Source: Oceaniovalibus sp. ACAM 378
GTDB lineage: Bacteria > Pseudomonadota > Alphaproteobacteria > Rhodobacterales > Rhodobacteraceae
NCBI RefSeq assembly: GCF_008085915.1
Contig: NZ_VSJK01000013.1
Span: 1-64,000, forward strand
Direction of reading: 5' to 3'
DNA: 64,000 bases
Shown: positions 18,104 through 26,632 of the stretch, in pieces
Numbering within the stretch: position 1 is the stretch's first letter
How the letters are laid out: every line of letters begins with the position of its first letter
The notes under the pieces: model-generated
Told to the model about the DNA's origin: nothing
The model's database searches: none
Seen by the model: the letters and a program-made list of their open reading frames with translations, nothing else
Position numbers and translations under genes: made by a program

Positions 18104-18526
18104 TCAGGCCAAGGGGCCGGTTGTGGTATAGTGCAGGACGACGGTTATCACCGCCGCCTTCAGCGCGGCCGCGCCCTCGATGGGTAGGTCGACGGAGGCC
18201 GGTGCTTCGGGTTCGACCCAATCGCAGAGGCCGCCGAGCGTGCGGTCTGCCTCCAGTGCGGTGCCGATGGCGGCGATCAGGGTGTCGAAGGCCGTGGCTC
18301 TGCCATTCGGGGCCTGGACGACGACCTCCAGCTCGGCGCGGTGCTGGTAATGGTAGCGAAGCGGCGACAGCGTCACCTCCGGCTCGCCCGGCTGGCCATC
18401 GCGCAGGATGATCAGCCCGGTTGTTGGGATCCGTTCGGGCAGAACCTCATCGCGCAGAACGAGGGCGGCAAGCGGCTGCAGTCGCGCGTGCAGCGCGAAG
18501 AGTATAGTGTCGCGGGTTGTGGGCAT
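18104..18526 (-). CDS. Tail terminator / tail completion-like protein
   Basis: The 140-residue protein (MPTTRDTILFALHARLQPL start; YQHRAELEVVVQAPNGRATAFD; AALKAAVITVVLHYTTTGPLA end) resembles the small minor tail proteins preceding the tail tube gene in Rhodobacteraceae prophages, which databases sometimes mislabel as acyl-CoA transferase. Position (DUF6441, this gene, tail tube) fits the tail-terminator slot. ATG 18526 is chosen because upstream extension would run into the oppositely oriented gene starting at 18589. Confidence 0.6.
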   Translation of the reverse strand: MPTTRDTILFALHARLQPLAALVLRDEVLPERIPTTGLIILRDGQPGEPEVTLSPLRYHYQHRAELEVVVQAPNGRATAFDTLIAAIGTALEADRTLGGLCDWVEPEAPASVDLPIEGAAALKAAVITVVLHYTTTGPLA

Positions 18527-18588
18527 TGCGTATGGCTTCGATTGGTGATGCAACTTCGCGGTGAATCGCTTTGTTGACGAGGTGGAAT

Positions 18589-19074
18589 ATGGATAACGCG
18601 AAGAAAATTGGTGCAGGGGCAATAGTCGCAATATTGGGCTATCTTGGGTATATTAGCTTTTTCGAGGAAATATCTGTCGAACCTATTGCTTTCACTCGAG
18701 CTCATGCGGCCTTTTCGGGCAGTATCGGAATCCCATTTAATGACTCGGTTGCTGAAGGCCTGCGATCAACGATCGTGTCAAAGTGCGCTTTGGTTGCCAA
18801 CCAAAAGCTTTCTACAGCCGCCGCAAACCAGAGCATTTCACAGATAGCCCAACTCGTTGGAGGGCGCAGTCTTACCGCAGACATCGTTGCAGAGATTGTT
18901 TCAAAAAATGCGCAGGCTAATCCCGATGCGACTGACGAAGCCGAATGCCTATCATCGCTCACGCTCATGAGGACAGTGTACCCTGAGCTTTGGGCCGTGG
19001 TTGATGCTTCGTCTGCAGGCGACGACGATTTGGCGGGCATTGGTGCGATTATCGACGAGGCTTCGAAGCCCTAG
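18589..19074 (+). CDS. Membrane-anchored protein of unknown function, opposite-strand moron
   Basis: The 161-residue protein starts at ATG 18589 with GAGGTGG 4-5 nt upstream. Residues about 8-27 (IGAGAIVAILGYLGYISFFE) form an N-terminal membrane anchor; the rest is soluble, with two Cys (SKCALVAN and EAECLSSL) that could form a disulphide in the periplasm. It is the only plus-strand gene within the 23-kb minus-strand late operon, and its DNA is visibly less GC-rich than its neighbours. It therefore looks like a later insertion, perhaps expressed in the lysogen. No family recognised. Confidence 0.7.
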   Translation: MDNAKKIGAGAIVAILGYLGYISFFEEISVEPIAFTRAHAAFSGSIGIPFNDSVAEGLRSTIVSKCALVANQKLSTAAANQSISQIAQLVGGRSLTADIVAEIVSKNAQANPDATDEAECLSSLTLMRTVYPELWAVVDASSAGDDDLAGIGAIIDEASKP

Positions 19075-19091
19075 AGAATGCCCAGTTGGGC

Positions 19092-19715
19092 CTATAGATT
19101 CACCCACCTCGCCACGATCAGCCCCGGCACGCTGTCTACCGCTCGTTCCGTATCTCGCGCCAGATCCAGCCGCTTTCGTAACTTGACCTGCGGCACAAGC
19201 AGAAAGATCGGCACGGTCGCCACGCCGCGCCCGGTTTTCGACCTGGACGCCACAGCCCGACCTTTCGAATTCAGCCTCCCCTCGGCCACAAGCAGGCTCG
19301 GCCCTCTGCGGCGGTAGATGAACCGCAGGCGCAGACCGGTGCGGCGTTCCCATTCGCCAGGGGTGATCCGCCCGCCTTTCGTGCTTTTCCCGGCGGCTGG
19401 TGTCGGGATCGCCAACCAGAACCCATCCTTGGACCGGATCAGCGGGCCGGTGTCATGCGCGCCGATGATCACCGGCGCGTTCGACCAGACCAGCGCCGCT
19501 GCGTTCAGGCTGTCGCCGGATTTGGGGAAGCTGGCGAGGCGGATGGAGTTACCAAGCCTTGTGCCGAGGCCAGCGCCGGTGATCTGGCCGCGCCAGGCGG
19601 ATTTCAGGGAGGTGCCAGCTTCGCGCATCGCCGCCGACACTGCCTTTTCACCTGCGGCGATTTCGGCCTGCATCAGGGCGACGAGGTCGGGGTCGAACGC
19701 GATCTTCAGCTTCAT
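19092..19715 (-). CDS. DUF6441 minor tail / head-tail adaptor protein
   Basis: The 207-residue basic protein (MKLKIAFDPDLVALMQAEIA start; SAWRGQITGAGLGTRLGNS; LVPQVKLRKRLDL near the end) matches the DUF6441 family found between the head-tail joining and tail genes of alphaproteobacterial prophages. It overlaps the next upstream gene by 4 nt (19712-19715). By position it corresponds to the HK97 gp10-like neck protein slot. The family name is from recognition; the role is inferred. Confidence 0.7.
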   Translation of the reverse strand: MKLKIAFDPDLVALMQAEIAAGEKAVSAAMREAGTSLKSAWRGQITGAGLGTRLGNSIRLASFPKSGDSLNAAALVWSNAPVIIGAHDTGPLIRSKDGFWLAIPTPAAGKSTKGGRITPGEWERRTGLRLRFIYRRRGPSLLVAEGRLNSKGRAVASRSKTGRGVATVPIFLLVPQVKLRKRLDLARDTERAVDSVPGLIVARWVNL

Positions 19716-20026
19716 GATGGCCGCAGGTCCAGCGACCAGATCAGACGTTCGCGGTCGCGCAGCGGTTCGCCCTGAATGGTGAAGCTGTCGGCCCCGATCA
19801 CAATCAGATCGCCCGTGCGAGGATCGGGCAGGTCGGATACGCGGGCGTCGACCACCATGGTGTCGCTGACAAACCGTCCAGCGCCGAATTCGGTGATGCG
19901 GTCCGGGGCGCGGCGGATGACGCGGATCGGGCGTTTCTCTGACGTGTTGGCAGAAATCCAGACTGCGGCCGCCGCCATGGACGGGTTGGCGTAGATACGA
20001 TCCATGGCGGCGGCAAAGACGGTCAT
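19712..20026 (-). CDS. Head-tail joining protein (gpFII-like)
   Basis: The 104-residue protein (WISANTSEKRPIRVIRRAPDR; RTGDLIVIGADSFTIQGEP; ERLIWSLDLRPS end) has the compact beta-barrel pattern and C-terminal strand of lambda gpFII-like joining proteins. It lies directly after the major capsid gene, 18 nt away, as in lambda order. It would attach the tail to the filled head. Confidence 0.65.
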   Translation of the reverse strand: MTVFAAAMDRIYANPSMAAAAVWISANTSEKRPIRVIRRAPDRITEFGAGRFVSDTMVVDARVSDLPDPRTGDLIVIGADSFTIQGEPLRDRERLIWSLDLRPS

Positions 20027-20044
20027 GATGATGTCCGCCCGGCG

Positions 20045-21067
20045 TCAGTTCGAGGTGTGGATGCGGATCGCGATGCGCGGCCGCTTGTTCACCGGCAGGA
20101 TCGAGGCCTCCGTCATCAGGTCGATCCAGCGGCCCTTTTCGTCGAGGTGCTGGCGGGCGTAGAGCGGAAGGCCCATCGTGTTTGCCGCCTCGAGCAGGTT
20201 GGCCGGGCCGCCGTAGGTGGTGAAGGTGTCCATCGTGCCCAAGGGGAACGCGATGCCTTCGTTCGCGGGAACCAGCCGTTCGGTGGCCTTGGTCGAGAGA
20301 GTGACCGTGCCCGCGTATTCCTCGAACACGATGCCCGCGAAGGGGAAGTTCCGGCGCACATCCTGGCGCAGGGGCTGCGCGCCGGTGGCGGCATAGAACT
20401 TGTAGGCCTCTTCGGTCTTCGGATGCGCGATCAGCTTGTCGAAGAATTCGCGGCTGACGAGGGCATGCACGTCCGTCATGCTTTCGCCAAGCAGGTTATC
20501 CTCCATCGCGCGAAGCACCTCCCGCACCTTGCCCTGGACATTGGTGCCAGCGGTGCCAAGGACGAAGTCGACCGAGATTTGTGCTAGGCCGAATTCGGTG
20601 AAGTAGTTGTAGAGGGTGGTGCCAGCCCCGTCCTTTACGATGCCGCGCAGGGCATTCATCTCCATGTATTCGCGGGTCTGGGCGTGCTTGCGCCGCATCA
20701 GCTGCAGCTTGCGGTTCATCACCTCGACCAGCGGATCGGCGCCGTCGAAGACGCCCAGCGCGGGCTGGCCCTGGATATCGCCCGGCAGGATCACGTCATC
20801 ATGCGGGATCCACGGCAGGGCGAAGCTGCGCATCGAGCGCCCCTCACGCGTCCCGACGGTGGCGGGGCCACCCAGCGGCACCGAGGGCAGCAGGTTCAGC
20901 ACACCCTCATATTGCTCGATGATCACCGACCGCTGGCTGACGCCTTCGAAGCGGAACAGGCCGATCTGGCCGAGGCGGGTGTAGAGGTTTGGCAGGATGT
21001 TGATGGCCTGCGTCATCTCGGCCAGCGAGTAACCGCCAGCGTCAAAGGGATTGCGAACGATGGTCAT
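20045..21067 (-). CDS. Major capsid protein (lambda gpE family)
   Basis: The 340-residue protein belongs to the phage capsid E family: YSLAEMTQAINILPNLYTRLG near the N-terminus, IPHDDVILPGDIQG (about 88-101), the ALRGIVKDGAGTTLYNYF segment and a C-terminal RPRIAIRIHTSN. The length equals lambda gpE (341). It is preceded by a decoration protein gene and an S49 protease gene, the lambda gene order C-(Nu3)-D-E-FII. Confidence 0.9.
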   Translation of the reverse strand: MTIVRNPFDAGGYSLAEMTQAINILPNLYTRLGQIGLFRFEGVSQRSVIIEQYEGVLNLLPSVPLGGPATVGTREGRSMRSFALPWIPHDDVILPGDIQGQPALGVFDGADPLVEVMNRKLQLMRRKHAQTREYMEMNALRGIVKDGAGTTLYNYFTEFGLAQISVDFVLGTAGTNVQGKVREVLRAMEDNLLGESMTDVHALVSREFFDKLIAHPKTEEAYKFYAATGAQPLRQDVRRNFPFAGIVFEEYAGTVTLSTKATERLVPANEGIAFPLGTMDTFTTYGGPANLLEAANTMGLPLYARQHLDEKGRWIDLMTEASILPVNKRPRIAIRIHTSN

Positions 21068-21099
21068 GGGGTGCTCCGGGGGATTGAGGGGATTTGACG

Positions 21100-21480
21100 T
21101 CAGACGCCGTCGCGGGCGATGATGCCGACGGCGGCAAGCTGGCCGATCTTGGTGGTGATCTTCGCGCCGTCATCGACGGTGGCGTCGTAGGCGAGGCCAG
21201 CGCGCGACACGATCGAGGGGCCGCGCGCGACGACAATGCCGACGGCATCGGCCAACGTCGCATCGACGGCATAGAGCAGAACGGCGGTCGCGGTCTGCGC
21301 GCCGTCGCTGCCGCCACTGGTGGCCAGCTTGTATTTTCCGCTGGGGGTGATCTTGCCCAGCACCGAACCGACCGGATAGGGCATTCCGGCAAGCAGCGTG
21401 ATCACTTCGCGGGTGTAGTTCGGGTTGACCTCATATTTGAGGACATCGCCCATGCTGGGCGGTTCCGTCAGGACGGGCAT
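21100..21480 (-). CDS. Head decoration protein (lambda gpD-like)
   Basis: The 126-residue protein (MPVLTEPPSMGDVLKYEVNP start; REVITLLAGMPYPVGSVLGKI; AVLLYAVDATLADAVGIVVARGP) is a clear member of the lambda head decoration protein D family: the proline-rich arm, then a small mixed domain. It binds trimeric sites on the expanded capsid. The position between protease and major capsid genes matches lambda. Confidence 0.85.
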   Translation of the reverse strand: MPVLTEPPSMGDVLKYEVNPNYTREVITLLAGMPYPVGSVLGKITPSGKYKLATSGGSDGAQTATAVLLYAVDATLADAVGIVVARGPSIVSRAGLAYDATVDDGAKITTKIGQLAAVGIIARDGV

Positions 21481-21523
21481 TGGTCAGTCTCCATGTTCTG
21501 GGGGTGGGGAAGCAGGCGATGGT

Positions 21524-21919
21524 TCAGCGCTTGGCGTCGGTCGCGGCCTTCCTGGCGGCGGCGATGATCGGGCTGTCTTTGGCGGCAGCTGCCGCCGGGG
21601 CGGTGGCGATGATGCCAGCCGCATCGCTGCGGGCGGCGAGATCAGCCAGGACCCGGGCGCGCAGCGCTTCGGGTTTCAGCCCTTTGGTGACCGCGTCGGC
21701 GGCGTCGATGGTCACGCCGAGCCGGGCGGCCTGCGCACAGACCTGCGCCACCTCGGCGGCCTCGGCGCGAATGGCATCTGCGGCCATGGTGGTGGTGACT
21801 GGCGCTGCCGCGTTCACCGGCGGTTCGGGCGTGGCGGGTGCGATTGCGACTGCAGGCATGGCCGCAGAAGGAGCGGTAACCGGTGCCGGGTTCGGGGTGT
21901 CGGTGGGTGTGGTGGTCAT
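21524..21919 (-). CDS. Probable nested capsid scaffold (Nu3-like), in frame within the protease gene
   Basis: ATG 21919 lies in frame within the protease gene and has AAAGGG about 7 nt upstream. It would give a 131-residue Ala-rich helical protein covering the protease C-terminus. Lambda makes its scaffold Nu3 this way from gene C, and no separate scaffold gene is present here. The internal start is inferred from the site and the lambda precedent. Confidence 0.45.
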   Translation of the reverse strand: MTTTPTDTPNPAPVTAPSAAMPAVAIAPATPEPPVNAAAPVTTTMAADAIRAEAAEVAQVCAQAARLGVTIDAADAVTKGLKPEALRARVLADLAARSDAAGIIATAPAAAAAKDSPIIAAARKAATDAKR

Positions 21920-22861
21920 CTGTGGACCCTTTCTGCTGGGGGAGGTTGTGCCGCGGGGTGCGGCGGCGAAGGCGTGGAAGGCGGCGACGGGATCGGCGAG
22001 ATCATCGGCCAGACCAGCAGCGATGGCATCGGCCCCGCGAAACGCGGCGGCTTCGGTGGCCAAAGCTGCAGCATGGGTCAGCCGATCACCGCGACCGGCG
22101 GCGACCGTTTCTGCAAAGAGGAAGCGCACCACCTCCAGCTCGCGCTGCATCTGGTTGTGCACCGCCTCGGGCAACGGCTGATACGGGTTCGCATCGATCT
22201 TGTGCGCCCCTGCGTGGATCAGCGTGACGGCGATCCCCTTCTGATCCAGCGCGCCACTCATGTCGGTGTGCAGCGCCACAACGCCGATGCTGCCGACAGC
22301 GCCGGTGCGCGGTAGGACGATCCGGTCGGCCTGACTGGCGAGGACATAGCCAGCCGACAGCGCATGTTCGGCGACGAATGCATGGACGGGCTTCTGCGCT
22401 CGAGCGGCGCGGATGCGATCCGCCAGATCAAAAGCGCCCGCGACCTCGCCACCGAAGCTGTCGATGTCCAAGGCGATGCCACGCACGCCGGGATCGGCCA
22501 GTGCGGCTTGCAACTGGGCCGCGATCCCTTCGTAGGACGTGAGGCCAGAGGACTGCCCGATCCATGCGCCACGATGCACAAGTGTGCCCATGATTTCGAT
22601 GACCGCGATGCCATCGACCACCGCAAAAGGCTGGCTCCCATTACGCTGATGGCGCTGGGCGAGGTCATTGCCGAACAGCGATGGCCGGGCGGGCAGGGTT
22701 GCGGCAGTCTGGTCAGTGGCTTCCACCTCCAGCGCCTGGAAGGTGATGTCCTGCCCGGTGATCCGTGGCCCGAGCCCGGACAGGAAGGCCAGCGCCTTGG
22801 CTGGGTCGACCATCAGCGGTGTATTAAAAGCGCGCTGGGCGATCTGGGCGTGATGCATCAT
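21524..22861 (-). CDS. S49 family capsid maturation protease (lambda gpC-like)
   Basis: The first 290 residues of this 445-residue protein are an SppA/S49 serine peptidase: the substrate-binding strand IEIMGTLVHRGAW, the SFGGEVAGAFDLAD oxyanion region, the nucleophile Ser in HALSAGYVLAS (about 170) and the general-base Lys in GAHKIDANPYQ (about 222). The C-terminal 150 residues are Ala/Pro/Thr-rich and resemble a scaffold. It overlaps the portal stop by 4 nt. It would process scaffold and portal during prohead maturation. Confidence 0.85.
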   Translation of the reverse strand: MMHHAQIAQRAFNTPLMVDPAKALAFLSGLGPRITGQDITFQALEVEATDQTAATLPARPSLFGNDLAQRHQRNGSQPFAVVDGIAVIEIMGTLVHRGAWIGQSSGLTSYEGIAAQLQAALADPGVRGIALDIDSFGGEVAGAFDLADRIRAARAQKPVHAFVAEHALSAGYVLASQADRIVLPRTGAVGSIGVVALHTDMSGALDQKGIAVTLIHAGAHKIDANPYQPLPEAVHNQMQRELEVVRFLFAETVAAGRGDRLTHAAALATEAAAFRGADAIAAGLADDLADPVAAFHAFAAAPRGTTSPSRKGPQMTTTPTDTPNPAPVTAPSAAMPAVAIAPATPEPPVNAAAPVTTTMAADAIRAEAAEVAQVCAQAARLGVTIDAADAVTKGLKPEALRARVLADLAARSDAAGIIATAPAAAAAKDSPIIAAARKAATDAKR

Positions 22862-24357
22862 GCGTCTTCCTTGGAGTCGGGTTTTTCATCAGCGCCTTCC
22901 GGCGCGTCCTCGTCCGCCGTCTCGTCCTTTTCGGCGCTGTCGTTGCCCTTGGCCGCGCCCGGCCCCTGTGCAGGAGATCCCGGGCGGCGGAAGTCGAGGC
23001 CAAGTGCCAATTCGCGTTTGCGTTCGGCGGCAATCTCGCGATCAACCTGTTCGGCGTCATAGCCGCGCTCCGACAGGGCTTGGGTGCGGGATTTCAGACC
23101 CGCTTCGATCTGCAGGATCTCGGCCGAGGCGTCCTTCATCGGATCGATCCAATCCCATTTGGTCGGCAGCCAGGCGCAGGCCTGATATTGGCGGCGCTTG
23201 CTGTCAAAACCGGGCAGGTCCAAGACGCCTGACAACACTGCCACGTCCATCCAGCGCACCCAGACCGCGCGGCAAAGCTGAAACACCAGCACGCCATGTT
23301 GCCAGGCTGATATTCGACGGCGGAATTCGATCAACGAAATCCGCGTGTTCGAGAAGTTGCCCTTGGCGGTATCGCCCGTCAGATAGCCGTAGGGAATGCC
23401 CAGCGCCGCCGCGATTTGCAGCAGGGTGCGGTATTGGAACGGCTCGTAGGTGCCGCCGGAATCCGGGGTGGCGGGCGTCGAGATGTCCTCGCCGGGATCC
23501 AGCCGCACCACCTGACCGGGCTCGACTTCCAGATCCTCGTCGGTCGGTTCCAGCGGGGTTTCCAGGGCGGGCGAGGTGATGAACATCGCGAACATCGCCG
23601 CGATTTTCTTCCGCTCCAGTTCAGCATCGTCATAAAGGTCGAGGGTGAACAGTTTGACGATGGCTGCGGCGAACCGCGACACGCCCCGCAGTTGACCGGC
23701 CTCGACGGGGTCGAGAACATGGATCACGTCGCCAGCCAGGACGCGCACGGTTTCACCCGCGAGGCCGGGATCGGTCATGTCACCCGGATGGCGGCGCAGG
23801 AAGTGATAGGCGACGCGGCGACCGATGCCATCGAACTCGATGCCCTGCCGGATCAACCCTGCGCCGGGCAAGGTACGATTCATGTCGAGCGGCAGCATTT
23901 CTGCGGGCAGCATCTGAAGTTGCAGCGGGACCGTCAAACCGTCCTCGGCCCGGCGCGGGCGGATGCGAATGAAGACCTCGCCGGAGAGGAACACCTCGCG
24001 CGCTGCCCGGCGCTGCAGGCCATAGAAATCGGTCAGCCCCTCGGCGTCGGCATCGTCGGTCCAGGCCAACCACAGCGCCTGCAACTCTTCCTTCTTGGCT
24101 GCATCCGCGATGGTCGACGAAGGCTTGATCCCATCGCCGACGACATTGCTGGCGAAACTCTCCACCGCGTTAGCCGCATAGCCGTTGTTTCGCACCAGCC
24201 AGCGTGCGCGTGCCGTGATCGTATCGCCCGATGCGGCGATCAGGGTGTTCACATGGGCGCGCGACGCCCGGAACCCACGAAGGCGACGATGCGCCTGTGC
24301 AGCATCGAAGCCCCCGATGATTGAGCCGATGCGCTGTCGGAAGGCTTCAAACGCCAT
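22858..24357 (-). CDS. Phage portal protein (lambda gpB family)
   Basis: The 499-residue protein is a lambda-type portal: ARARWLVRNNGYAANAVESF near the N-terminus (about 48-67), VLDPVEAGQLRGVSRFA (about 214-230), the GIPYGYLTGDTAKGNFSNTR segment (about 318-337) and an acidic C-terminal tail (about 460-499). It lies immediately downstream of the gpW-like gene and overlaps the protease gene by 4 nt. It forms the dodecameric DNA entry channel of the head. Confidence 0.9.
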   Translation of the reverse strand: MAFEAFRQRIGSIIGGFDAAQAHRRLRGFRASRAHVNTLIAASGDTITARARWLVRNNGYAANAVESFASNVVGDGIKPSSTIADAAKKEELQALWLAWTDDADAEGLTDFYGLQRRAAREVFLSGEVFIRIRPRRAEDGLTVPLQLQMLPAEMLPLDMNRTLPGAGLIRQGIEFDGIGRRVAYHFLRRHPGDMTDPGLAGETVRVLAGDVIHVLDPVEAGQLRGVSRFAAAIVKLFTLDLYDDAELERKKIAAMFAMFITSPALETPLEPTDEDLEVEPGQVVRLDPGEDISTPATPDSGGTYEPFQYRTLLQIAAALGIPYGYLTGDTAKGNFSNTRISLIEFRRRISAWQHGVLVFQLCRAVWVRWMDVAVLSGVLDLPGFDSKRRQYQACAWLPTKWDWIDPMKDASAEILQIEAGLKSRTQALSERGYDAEQVDREIAAERKRELALGLDFRRPGSPAQGPGAAKGNDSAEKDETADEDAPEGADEKPDSKEDA

Positions 24358-24360
24358 GGA

Positions 24361-24576
24361 TCACAGGCCCTTTGAGGCGACAGTGCCCCAGCGGCGGCGT
24401 CTCCGGGTGCCAGACCTGGCCGTGGCAATCCGGGTTTCCAGATCGTTGATGGCGTTCGCCAGTTCCACGTCCGAGCCATAGTTGATGGTCTTGCCGTCAT
24501 AGCGGACCGAGCGGACGCCCGCGTAACGCGCCTCCTGCAGCGTGGCCAGAAGCGCGCGCATCCGTTCCAGATCCAT
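24361..24576 (-). CDS. gpW-like head-tail connector
   Basis: The 71-residue protein (MDLERMRALLATLQEARYAG; ANAINDLETRIATARSGTRRRRRW) has the helix-hairpin-helix pattern and basic tail of the gpW family. Its size (lambda gpW is 68 residues) and position between terminase and portal genes match lambda. The stop of the terminase gene lies 1 nt away, so translation is probably coupled. Confidence 0.8.
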   Translation of the reverse strand: MDLERMRALLATLQEARYAGVRSVRYDGKTINYGSDVELANAINDLETRIATARSGTRRRRRWGTVASKGL

Positions 24577-24577
24577 C

Positions 24578-26632
24578 TCAGTCCCTCATGAAGTTCGGTG
24601 TGTAAGCCCGGCGTTTGCGCCGTGGCGTGGTCGGTGTTCCCGCCTTTGGCGCGGCGGGAGCGGTCGTTTCGGCAGGTGCAGGCTGTTGCCGGGTCGGGCG
24701 CGTTTCCACCCCGGCCTGTTCTTCAAGCCGCCGCCAGGTCGCCTCGTCCCAGCGATCGGCGCCAAGGATCCATGCGGCCGCCCTTGCATAGACGCGGCAG
24801 TCCAGCGCCTCGTTACGCTCGCGCATTTTCTGCCATTCGGGGTGGCTGTAACCGCGCTTGTTGCGCACGGTGACAAGCTGTTCGGCCACCAGCTGTTTCA
24901 GCCATTCGGTGTCGATCCAGTCGGGCAAGTGCACGGTGCCGGGGGCGTCGAGCACCCCCAAGCTCCGGTCCTCGTCGCTCGGCCGTTCCAGTCGCAGGAA
25001 GCGATATGTCTCGGTCTTGAAGGTCACCGTGGCCACCGACCAGAGCCGTGCGCCCCGGCGCAGACGTTTGCCGCCGATGGTGGCGTCGACATAGGTCGGG
25101 CCCGACACCGGCGTGGCGCGATTGAAGCCCTCCAGACCTTTGATCGGGGCGGCCTGATCAAAGCCCTGTTTGCGAGCCCAAGCGTAAACCGCCGGGCCCT
25201 CGTAGCCGGTGTCTATGGCCAGCTTGCCGATCACCATCACCGCGCCATTAGCGCAGGCCCAGGTCCGACTGAGCAGGGCGGTCAGCTTGTCCCAGCAGGC
25301 CGGATCGTCCGGGCCACCCGGGATGACGATGTGGTCGACCAGCCAGCTTTCCAAACCGCGGCCCCAAGCCCAGACGTCGACCTCAATCCGGTCCTTCTGC
25401 ACGTCGACGCCGGCGGTCAGGAACAGACCTCCAACCGGGATCTGCGCGCCTACATAAGCTTCGCGGCGTTCGGCCAGCCGCTGCCATTCCGGCGCGTCGC
25501 CCGACTCGACCCACGTCTCGCCCAACAAGGTGTTGCGCGCAGCGCGCAGCATCTCTTCCGAGCCTTGGGAAGCCAGCCAGTCCCGCGCGATCTGCTGCCA
25601 GCTTTTCCAGCCAAGCGGCGAATAGAGCGCTGAGAGGTGGAAACCGATGGAGTGCGGATCGGCTGACACGGCCGTCGCCCGCCATTCCCCGCGCTCCAGC
25701 ATCTGCGTCTTGTGGTGCTCGGCGATGGGCTTCTCGCACCCCTCGCAATGATAGGCCGCCGTGTCGGGCCGTCCCTTGTCCCAGCGCAGCCGTTCAAACT
25801 GCAGCCACTGCATCGCGCCGCAATGCGGACAGGGCACGAAATAGCGCCGCTGGTCGCTGGCCTCGTATTCCCGCTCGATCCGGCTGATGCCCCGGATCGT
25901 GGGCGTGGAGACCATGAACACCTTGCGCCGGTGCGAAAAGGTGGTGGTGCGCGCTTCGGCCAGTGTGACCGGATCGCCTTCCTCGTCGGCTGAAGCCGGA
26001 TAGGCGTCAACTTCGTCGAGAAAGATGTAACGCGCAGGCATCGAGCGCAGGCCGGTGGCGGAGTTCGCGCCAGTCAGTACCAGAATGCCGCCGGGAAACT
26101 CTTTTGAGAGCATCGAATTGCCCGCGTCGCGCGAGCGGGCCGGGTTGACCCGTTCGCGCAGGGCTGGGCTTTCCGCAATCAGCGGATCAAGCCGCCCGTG
26201 TGAGGTGCGTTTCGCCATTTCCACCGTGGGCAGCACCGCCAGCATTGGTCCCGGTGCATGGTGGATGACAAAGCCGATCCAGTTGTTGCCAGCCTCCGTT
26301 GCGCCAACCTGTGCTGCTTTCATGAAGCTGATGCGTTGCGCCGGGTGGCGCGGCGATAGTGCATCCATGATCTCGCGCAGGTAGGGCGTGCGTGCGGTGC
26401 GGTACTGCCCCGGCTCGGCCGAGGCCCGCGAGGACAGCTTGCGGTGCTGATCCGCCCATTCCGACACGGTTAGGTCCGGATCGGGGCGCATGCCGTTGCG
26501 CCAAGTGCGCAGGATGTCCTCAGCCCCGTCAAACTCGAGGTCGAGGCCCTCTGTCAAATCGTTGGTGGCCGTGTCGTCGTTATCCGAGGCTGACCCGGAG
26601 ATCGGCAAGGGCGTCGAGTTGCGCTCTGACAT
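24578..26632 (-). CDS. Terminase large subunit (GpA family)
   Basis: The 684-residue protein carries an ATPase domain with Walker A-like KAAQVGATEAGNNW (about 107-120) and Walker B RYIFLDEVDAYP (about 203-214). A zinc-finger pair follows (CPHCGAMQW and CEGCEKPI, about 273-310), as in lambda-type GpA proteins, then an RNase H-like nuclease domain beginning GVDVQKDRIEVDVW (about 404-417). The C-terminal 60 residues are Pro/Ala/Arg-rich. Its start overlaps the small subunit gene by about 50 nt. It packages DNA into proheads and probably cuts at cos sites, as other GpA enzymes do. Confidence 0.92.
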   Translation of the reverse strand: MSERNSTPLPISGSASDNDDTATNDLTEGLDLEFDGAEDILRTWRNGMRPDPDLTVSEWADQHRKLSSRASAEPGQYRTARTPYLREIMDALSPRHPAQRISFMKAAQVGATEAGNNWIGFVIHHAPGPMLAVLPTVEMAKRTSHGRLDPLIAESPALRERVNPARSRDAGNSMLSKEFPGGILVLTGANSATGLRSMPARYIFLDEVDAYPASADEEGDPVTLAEARTTTFSHRRKVFMVSTPTIRGISRIEREYEASDQRRYFVPCPHCGAMQWLQFERLRWDKGRPDTAAYHCEGCEKPIAEHHKTQMLERGEWRATAVSADPHSIGFHLSALYSPLGWKSWQQIARDWLASQGSEEMLRAARNTLLGETWVESGDAPEWQRLAERREAYVGAQIPVGGLFLTAGVDVQKDRIEVDVWAWGRGLESWLVDHIVIPGGPDDPACWDKLTALLSRTWACANGAVMVIGKLAIDTGYEGPAVYAWARKQGFDQAAPIKGLEGFNRATPVSGPTYVDATIGGKRLRRGARLWSVATVTFKTETYRFLRLERPSDEDRSLGVLDAPGTVHLPDWIDTEWLKQLVAEQLVTVRNKRGYSHPEWQKMRERNEALDCRVYARAAAWILGADRWDEATWRRLEEQAGVETRPTRQQPAPAETTAPAAPKAGTPTTPRRKRRAYTPNFMRD

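Noticed and set aside
16959-18131. 390-codon open frame on the plus strand
   Set aside because: It lies antisense to the tail tube gene, with Gly/Arg/His-rich composition typical of an antisense shadow.
23416-24324. 302-codon open frame on the plus strand
   Set aside because: Antisense to the portal gene, whose family motifs are clear.
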